Assembly: GCA_030630165.1 (NCBI GenBank)
Contig: DAOVNN010000081.1
Span: forward strand, 1-10,096
DNA length: 10,096 bases
Direction of reading: 5' to 3'
From: Candidatus Krumholzibacteriota bacterium
Lineage (GTDB): Bacteria > Krumholzibacteriota > Krumholzibacteriia > Krumholzibacteriales > Krumholzibacteriaceae
In this document: piece after piece, positions 5,879-10,096 of the stretch
Layout of the letters: each line of letters opens with the position of its first letter
Numbering within the stretch: position 1 is the stretch's first letter
Made by a program: the position numbers and the translations under genes
Notes under the pieces: model-generated
Database searches by the model: none
Told to the model about the DNA's origin: nothing
Seen by the model: only the letters and a program-made list of their open reading frames with translations

Positions 5879-6703
5879 TTATTCTTGATTGCCCGGTTTT
5901 TCAGATTCTACCAGGAATTTTAGTTTTTTCAGGGCGCGCATCTCGAGCTGCCTCACCCTCTCCCGTGACACGTGTATGAGTTTACCTGTCTCAGCAAGGG
6001 TCTTCGGAACTCCATCCTCGAAACCATACCTGACCTTGATAATGAGTTTTTCCCTCTCGGACAGACGGTCAAGCAGTGCAGAGAGTTCCTCGTGCTCGAT
6101 CTGGCTCAGGACGATGCTCTCTGGATCAGAGGGATCGACGGCTTCCATGTTGGTGGCCAGCTGACTGTATGTGTCGATGGAACTGGAAAGGTCCAGGGCG
6201 CGGATATTGCGAACGAGTCGTTCGAGTGTCTTGAATCGCTTTTTCGATATGCCCAGCGCTGAAGCTTTTTCTTCCGGGGAGATGTACTTTCGTGAGCTCT
6301 CGATCGCCATATATTTGCTCATCAGCTGAAAGACATGTATAGGGATCCTGATCGTTCTCGAGTAGTTGGATATGGCTCTGACGATCGACTGGCGGATCCA
6401 CCATGACGAATAAGTGCTGAACCGGAATCCTTTTTCAGGGTCGAACCTGCTGACCGCTTTTATCAGTCCGAGGTTGCCTTCCTCGATAAGGTCCAGAAAA
6501 GGAACACCGTAAGACGCATACGATTTGGCGATAGTGATTACAAGCCTGAGGTTGCTTACTATCAGCTTCTTTCTTGCCTTCTCGCTCCCATCCCTGGCCT
6601 TTCTGGCGAGGTCTCTCTCCTCCTCAGCTGTGAGGATGGGATACTTGCTGATATCGTCGAAATACTGCCTCTGAATGTCGTCGTCCAGACGCTTTCTACT
6701 CAT
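5879..6703 (-). CDS. Sigma-70 family RNA polymerase sigma factor, group 2 (RpoS/RpoD-like)
   Basis: A 274-residue sigma factor. Region 1.2 is at about 8-38 (DDIQRQYFDDISKYPILTAEEE). Region 2 spans about 44-115, with NLRLVITIA, DLIEEGNLGLIKAVSRFDPEKG and the -10 recognition helix FSTYSSWWIRQSIVRAI (95-111). Region 3 is at about 118-195. Region 4 is at about 205-265, with the -35 helix-turn-helix TLAETG...VSRERVRQLEMRALKKL (235-261). It lacks the long region 1.1 and the non-conserved insert of housekeeping RpoD. Size and content fit a group 2 factor such as RpoS, which directs polymerase to consensus-like promoters under stress or slow growth. The ATG overlaps the stop of the M23 gene as ATGA, with GGAG 5 nt upstream. 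Its neighbours (M23 lipoprotein, pcm, surE) support the RpoS analogy, but orthology to proteobacterial RpoS is not shown. Confidence 0.93.
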   Translation of the reverse strand: MSRKRLDDDIQRQYFDDISKYPILTAEEERDLARKARDGSEKARKKLIVSNLRLVITIAKSYASYGVPFLDLIEEGNLGLIKAVSRFDPEKGFRFSTYSSWWIRQSIVRAISNYSRTIRIPIHVFQLMSKYMAIESSRKYISPEEKASALGISKKRFKTLERLVRNIRALDLSSSIDTYSQLATNMEAVDPSDPESIVLSQIEHEELSALLDRLSEREKLIIKVRYGFEDGVPKTLAETGKLIHVSRERVRQLEMRALKKLKFLVESEKPGNQE

Positions 6704-7269
6704 CTTATCTCCATGTAATCGAGCGGATTCACCGCTTCTCCGGACACTCTCAATTCCAGATGCAGGTGTGAGCCTGTGGCGTTTCCGCTTACTCCGACCT
6801 TCCCGATGCGCTGCCCCGACTCGACCTGGTCCCCCTTACGTACGGAAGTCTCGGACAGATGTGCGTAGACCGATGAGATGTTTCTGCCATGATCTATGAT
6901 CACGACCTTCCCGTATCCCTTCTGCCTGCCTGCATAAGTGACTTTGCCACCGGCGGCCGCATATACATCATCGCCTGTTTCCGCTTCAAAATCAACGCCC
7001 TGATGAAATTCCTGGGTCCCGTAGGACGGGTGAGTCCTCATTCCGAAGGGACTGTTGATCTTCGTCCCCCCGGCTCCACCGAGTGGATTTCTCAGGACTA
7101 TATCGAGATTCCCGTGGTCCGGTTCTTTGTCTCGCACGGGATCACGCTTTACGGTGGCCGGTTTTGAAGTACCACCGCGATATCTGGGGGACGGCGTGCA
7201 CGAACCGAGCACAAAACAGGACAGGGCCGCAATCGCAATGGTATAATATAAGGAGATTTGACGTGTCAT
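6700..7269 (-). CDS. M23 (LytM-type) metallopeptidase lipoprotein, NlpD-position
   Basis: A 189-residue exported protein. The N-terminal hydrophobic segment (5-23) ends in the lipobox-like LGSC, so Cys24 is probably lipidated. A Pro/Arg-rich linker follows, then an M23 domain from about 70 to 185. The catalytic set is complete: HxxxD (HQGVD, His89 and Asp93), YAH (His137) and HLH (His168 and His170), so it should cleave peptidoglycan cross-peptides. E. coli NlpD, encoded at the equivalent place before rpoS, has a degenerate LytM domain and a LysM domain; this protein has an intact site and no LysM. The ATG at 7269 has no Shine-Dalgarno and lies only 10 nt after the CCA of tRNA-Pro. Its stop overlaps the sigma start. 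No other in-frame start fits the signal peptide better. Confidence 0.92.
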   Translation of the reverse strand: MTRQISLYYTIAIAALSCFVLGSCTPSPRYRGGTSKPATVKRDPVRDKEPDHGNLDIVLRNPLGGAGGTKINSPFGMRTHPSYGTQEFHQGVDFEAETGDDVYAAAGGKVTYAGRQKGYGKVVIIDHGRNISSVYAHLSETSVRKGDQVESGQRIGKVGVSGNATGSHLHLELRVSGEAVNPLDYMEIR

Positions 7270-7279
7270 AGCAAAAAAT

Positions 7280-7357
7280 TGGTCGGGGTGGTCAGATTTG
7301 AACTGACGACCTCCTACTCCCGAAGCAGGCGCGCTAACCGAGCTGCGCTACACCCCG
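7280..7357 (-). tRNA. tRNA-Pro (anticodon CGG)
   Basis: A 78-nt cloverleaf: acceptor CGGGGTG (7357-7351) with CACCCCG (7290-7284), D stem GCGC/GCGC, anticodon stem CCTGC/GTAGG with loop TTCGGGA, T stem GTCAG/CTGAC with loop TTCAAAT, discriminator A and an encoded CCA (7282-7280). The anticodon CGG reads CCG. It sits between the COG2426-type gene and the M23 gene, all on the minus strand, with just 10 nt before the next ATG. Confidence 0.97.
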
Positions 7358-7369
7358 ACGCCAGTCGAT

Positions 7370-7398
7370 AAAATATCACTTATTGTGTTTCAACACAA
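7370..7398 (-). promoter_or_regulatory. Promoter candidate for tRNA-Pro and M23-sigma-apt
   Basis: On the minus strand TTGTGT (7393-7398) and TATTTT (7370-7375) are 17 nt apart; each is a partial consensus match. Transcription would begin a few nt before the tRNA 5' end at 7357. The -35 lies within the dyads at 7383-7410. Confidence 0.35.
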
Positions 7399-7410
7399 AC
7401 GAATTCGTTT
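7383..7410. repeat. Two overlapping palindromes before tRNA-Pro
   Basis: AAACGAATTCGTTT (7397-7410) is a perfect 14-nt palindrome. It overlaps TTGTGTT-TC-AACACAA (7383-7398), a 7-bp dyad. They fill the gap between the stop of the membrane-protein gene and the tRNA-Pro promoter region. They could be an operator or a weak terminator; no T-run follows. Confidence 0.6.
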
Positions 7411-7909
7411 ACCCTTGCGTCTGTATTCCCCAGAATGAAATTACCCCCATGCTTGCCAGGGTGACGATGCATCCCGCTATCAGTACACCCAGGAAAATGG
7501 CGGGAATGGCGAATTTTCGGGGAACGCCGAAGATTATCGCAGCCGCGCATCCAGTCCAGGCTCCGGTGACGGGCAGGGGTATTGCAACGAACATGGTCAG
7601 CCCCATCGCCTCGAATCGTTCTATAAGCTTCCCCTTTTTCCTTGTCCTGTTAAAAAACCAGGTGAAGAACCTGTCGCCCAGAGGATATTTTCTGAGCCAC
7701 ACCGAAGCCCTCTCCATAAAGAAAAGCAGAGGGATCACTGGGATAAAGTTGCCGATGACGGCAATGACATAGGCCTCTTTCCAGCCGATTTTTCCCACCC
7801 ATATAGCATAAGGTATTGCTCCCCTCAACTCCGAGATGGGCAGCATCGAGAGGATGAATGTCATCACCTTGGGCGAGAGATTCAGGGCGACAGCGAAAAG
7901 GGGGGCCAA
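7409..7909 (-). CDS. Small membrane protein, COG2426 / small multi-drug export family
   Basis: A 166-residue integral membrane protein with about four to five hydrophobic segments (roughly 12-38, 45-65, 103-128, 133-158). The signatures PISELRGAIPYAI (24-36) and IPLPVTGAWTG (110-120) identify the Sm_multidrug_ex (PF06695 / COG2426) family, distantly like DedA proteins. The export label is historical and no substrate is established. The start is TTG at 7909, which has AAGGAG 9 nt upstream and lies 1 nt after the pcm stop. A TTG three codons earlier (7918) overlaps pcm and would leave no space from the ribosome site. Last protein gene of the GT2-surE-pcm unit. Confidence 0.88.
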   Translation of the reverse strand: MAPLFAVALNLSPKVMTFILSMLPISELRGAIPYAIWVGKIGWKEAYVIAVIGNFIPVIPLLFFMERASVWLRKYPLGDRFFTWFFNRTRKKGKLIERFEAMGLTMFVAIPLPVTGAWTGCAAAIIFGVPRKFAIPAIFLGVLIAGCIVTLASMGVISFWGIQTQG

Positions 7910-7910
7910 A

Positions 7911-8543
7911 TCAGCCAACTCCTTTCAAAAGGGGTACGAATGAACATCTGGAAAGTTTCTGTTCCTCGATCTCTTCACCCCTCCTTCTGTAAAGCACGAG
8001 TTGTTCTTCTATATCCTGGACCGGCGCTATGAGACATCCGTTTTCTGCGAGCTGCGCCAGAAGTTCTCCGGGACGTTCATTTGTGGCAGCCGATACGATT
8101 ATCTTGTCGAAGGGAGAATAATACGGCCATCCGGCTGATCCGTCTCCCGCTTTAAGTCTTATCCTGCCTGTAGGTATTTCAGTCAGGACCGCTTCGGCTG
8201 CGGCGCTGAGGGCCTCGATCCTCTCGATCGAACATACTTCCCTTGCTATAAGTGACAGGATCGCTGTCTGGTATCCTGAGCCGGTTCCTATTTCGAGGAC
8301 ACGGTCCGTACTCTTTATATCGAGATGCTGCATCATCGCCGCCTGTATAAAGGGCTGCGAGATCGTCTGGTTATATCCTATAGGGAAAGAACATCCATCA
8401 TAGGCTCTCGACCTGACTGCCGGATCGAGGAAAAGGTGCCTCGGAACTGTGAGAAAAGCCTCGATGATCCGCTCGTTTCTGATACCGCGGGCCACGAGCT
8501 GTTCTTCCACCATACGTCTTCTTGCTATTCCATAATCGGTCAT
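7911..8543 (-). CDS. pcm: Protein-L-isoaspartate O-methyltransferase
   Basis: A 210-residue cytoplasmic repair enzyme that methylates L-isoaspartyl residues in aged proteins using S-adenosylmethionine, starting their return to aspartate. Family marks: MVEEQLVARGI (11-21), VPRHLFL (33-39), the substrate loop QTISQP (59-64), SAM motif I VLEIGTGSGYQTA (82-94), GDGSAGWP (133-140) and the following FDKIIVSAA (145-153). Length is normal. The ATG at 8543 overlaps the surE stop as ATGA, with GGAG just upstream. A GTG at 8564 would add seven residues unlike the family. The surE-pcm pairing is widely conserved and both are linked to stationary-phase survival. Confidence 0.96.
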   Translation of the reverse strand: MTDYGIARRRMVEEQLVARGIRNERIIEAFLTVPRHLFLDPAVRSRAYDGCSFPIGYNQTISQPFIQAAMMQHLDIKSTDRVLEIGTGSGYQTAILSLIAREVCSIERIEALSAAAEAVLTEIPTGRIRLKAGDGSAGWPYYSPFDKIIVSAATNERPGELLAQLAENGCLIAPVQDIEEQLVLYRRRGEEIEEQKLSRCSFVPLLKGVG

Positions 8544-9301
8544 GATCTCCAGTCGAGTTTCCACTGTTCGAGTTCCAGGACGCTCTTGTAATCGGTCATG
8601 TCTACCTTCAGCGGGGTAACGCTTATATAGTCGTTGCTTACAGCGGTGAAGTCGGATTTCTCGTCAATATTCCAACCAGGTTCCCCTCCGCCGATCCAGA
8701 AGTAATCCTTTCCACGCGGATCTGTTTTTTTCACAATCGAGTCATTGTATACTCTCGATCCGAGCTTGGTGATCCGCAGCCCCCTGAGTTTATCCTCGGG
8801 GAGAGGAGGAATGTTGACGTTCAATAGATACGTGCCATGCTTCCCTTCCCTTTCGAGCATTCTCGAGGCAAGATATCTGGATACCTTTCCTGAGGCTTCA
8901 AACGAGGCCGGATCCCACGATGTTATCGATATCGCAATCGAGTCGATACCGAGGATGTTACCTTCGATCGCCGCTGCTACCGTGCCCGAGTAAGTCACGT
9001 CCTCCCCCATATTCGGACCGTGGTTTATTCCAGACACGACCAGGTCCGGTCTGGAACCGAGGATGCCGTGAACGGCCAGCAGTACGCAGTCGGTCGGAGT
9101 GCCTGTAACACTGTATCTGTTTTCAGAGTATTTCTTTATCCGCAGGGGTCTGTCGAGGGTGATGGCATGGCTGGTTGCACTCTGCTCGTTTTCCGGTGCG
9201 ACAAGGATTATCTTCCCAAGACCGGAAAGTGAACTCTCGAGGGTCTCAAGCCCCGATGCCCTGATTCCGTCGTCGTTCGTTATGAGGATCGTTTTTTCCA
9301 T
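8540..9301 (-). CDS. surE: 5'/3'-nucleotidase SurE
   Basis: A 253-residue cytoplasmic nucleotidase that removes phosphate from nucleoside monophosphates, with exopolyphosphatase activity known in homologues. Visible motifs: ILITNDDGIRASG (5-17) with metal ligands Asp10 and Asp11, VAPENEQSATSHAIT (34-48) with Ser41, GTPTDCV (67-73), VVSGINHGPNMGEDVTYSGT (88-107) with Asn93, and AAIEG (110-114). Length is ordinary for SurE. The ATG at 9301 fits the family N-terminus but has no good Shine-Dalgarno. It is 13 nt after the glycosyltransferase stop, so coupled translation is likely. The 3' end overlaps pcm by 4 nt. Confidence 0.97.
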   Translation of the reverse strand: MEKTILITNDDGIRASGLETLESSLSGLGKIILVAPENEQSATSHAITLDRPLRIKKYSENRYSVTGTPTDCVLLAVHGILGSRPDLVVSGINHGPNMGEDVTYSGTVAAAIEGNILGIDSIAISITSWDPASFEASGKVSRYLASRMLEREGKHGTYLLNVNIPPLPEDKLRGLRITKLGSRVYNDSIVKKTDPRGKDYFWIGGGEPGWNIDEKSDFTAVSNDYISVTPLKVDMTDYKSVLELEQWKLDWRS

Positions 9302-9314
9302 ATGAAAGCGGATA

Positions 9315-9992
9315 CTACCAGAGAAAGCTCCTGAAGACCAGTTTTAGGAATCGCCAGGTGTCCACAAGTGGATTGATCTTGCTCTTTTCCTCTCCATAGA
9401 TCGTGGCAATCGGTACGGAAACGATTACTGCTCCAAGGCGAGCGGCCTTGATGAGGATCTCACTCTCCAGGTCAAAGTTACGGGTCACCAGGTGAAGTTG
9501 TTTCATCATTGAGAGTTTGACAAGGCGATAGCCGGATTGCGTGTCTTCGATCCTGACTCCTGCCCGAAGGCTGATAATTGCTGAAGTGAACCTGTTGGTG
9601 AACCGTCTCAGAGCAGGCATCCCTTTTGTGTCGGCCATCCTGCTGCCTATTACGATGTCGGCCTTTCTGTCCCGGAATGCGGTTATGAAAGATGCCATCT
9701 CCACCGGATCATGCTGGCCATCGGCGTCGAGTGTGAAAACAGCATCGATGCCAGTATTTCTGGCCATCAGATCGAAGCCTTTCAGGAGCGTCGCGCCTTT
9801 TCCGAGATTGACCGGATTTCTTACAACTTCGACTCCGGTGTCTTGTGCTTCGGAGACCGTATTGTCCGAGGAGCCGTCATCGATCACGAGTATGTTAGAG
9901 GCGGGGATCTGACCCGCAACGCCACGAATGACGCGGTCGATATGGCCGGCCTCGTTGAATGCAGGTATCAGTGCGCCGAATTCATCGTTCAA
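9315..9992 (-). CDS. Family 2 glycosyltransferase (DPM1-like)
   Basis: A 225-residue GT-A fold glycosyltransferase without membrane helices. Motifs: LIPAFNEAGHI (8-18), ILVIDDGSSDNT (34-45), the metal-binding DxD-type LDADGQHDP (88-96), IGSRM (115-119), DTQSGYRL (150-157) and the following acidic Glu176/Glu178 segment. The pattern is that of dolichol-/polyprenyl-phosphate mannosyltransferase-like enzymes that load a sugar from a nucleotide onto a lipid carrier, for envelope glycans or protein glycosylation; the exact substrate cannot be read. The start is TTG at 9992, with GGAGG (9999-10003) 6 nt upstream; no ATG or GTG is in frame before the preceding stop. Its 3' end is 13 nt from surE. Confidence 0.9.
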   Translation of the reverse strand: MNDEFGALIPAFNEAGHIDRVIRGVAGQIPASNILVIDDGSSDNTVSEAQDTGVEVVRNPVNLGKGATLLKGFDLMARNTGIDAVFTLDADGQHDPVEMASFITAFRDRKADIVIGSRMADTKGMPALRRFTNRFTSAIISLRAGVRIEDTQSGYRLVKLSMMKQLHLVTRNFDLESEILIKAARLGAVIVSVPIATIYGEEKSKINPLVDTWRFLKLVFRSFLW

Positions 9993-10008
9993 GGCCGTCC
10001 TCCGCAGA

Positions 10009-10096
10009 TCAGCGATTATTGCCTGACTTATTCCCCGTAGCTGGTGTCACATGGAGCTCACCATATGAGCTTGGAGCAGCAAGTTGTGATACTGGC
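10009..10096 (-). CDS. Possible C-terminus of an upstream gene, partial
   Basis: One minus-strand frame stays open from the window edge to a TGA at 10009-10011, encoding about 28 residues ending ATGNKSGNNR. The stop lies 16 nt before the glycosyltransferase TTG, the usual spacing inside this operon. The composition is low-complexity and no family is visible. Another frame is open to a stop near 10048, so the reading frame itself is uncertain. Confidence 0.3.
   Translation of the reverse strand, partial: PVSQLAAPSSYGELHVTPATGNKSGNNR

Noticed and set aside
10055..10071. Dyad AGCTCA-ccata-TGAGCT
   Set aside because: A 6-bp stem with no T-run, inside what may be coding sequence; chance is likely.

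Overview
The window is bacterial and mostly single-copy core-type genes: no insertion sequence, phage gene, CRISPR array or resistance gene is visible. Base composition is moderate and Arg codons AGA/AGG are common. Several starts are TTG or GTG with strong AGGAGG-type ribosome sites. The gene mix suggests a Gram-negative bacterium outside the well-studied groups: a lipoprotein M23 peptidase, a YfgM-like TPR protein, a GAF/PP2C transducer and a small secreted protein. An FCB-type or Krumholzibacteriota/Eisenbacteria-like lineage is a guess from style, not shown by the sequence.

Left part (1-1738, minus strand): a YfgM-like membrane-anchored TPR protein, then a small multi-pass membrane protein 16 nt downstream, then a separately promoted secreted protein that runs off the left edge. 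A divergent intergenic region (1739-1894) carries promoters facing both ways. The plus-strand gene at 1895-4357 encodes an 820-residue PDZ / multi-TM / GAF / PP2C (RsbU-type) phosphatase.

Middle (4358-5350): a bidirectional hairpin terminator ends the phosphatase gene and also ends a minus-strand transcript from a perfect consensus promoter (TTGACA-16-TATAAT, with an A/T-rich UP-like stretch). That transcript, about 170 nt, has no ORF, its 5' and 3' regions pair with each other, and it is best read as a small structured RNA, possibly 6S-like. The rest of this noncoding stretch holds several inverted repeats, one with H-type pseudoknot geometry, and a possible 15-20 codon hydrophobic micro-ORF. 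Then come tRNA-Arg(CCT) and its terminator.

Right part (5351-10096, all minus strand): read in the direction of transcription, a GT2 glycosyltransferase, surE, pcm, a COG2426-type small membrane protein, tRNA-Pro(CGG), an M23 lipoprotein peptidase, a primary-like sigma-70 factor, apt and tRNA-Arg. The order surE-pcm-(membrane protein)-M23 lipoprotein-sigma parallels the surE-pcm-nlpD-rpoS locus of gammaproteobacteria. This suggests that repair/survival functions, a cell-wall peptidase and an alternative group-2 sigma factor are kept together. Many junctions overlap or are nearly contiguous, which implies translational coupling.
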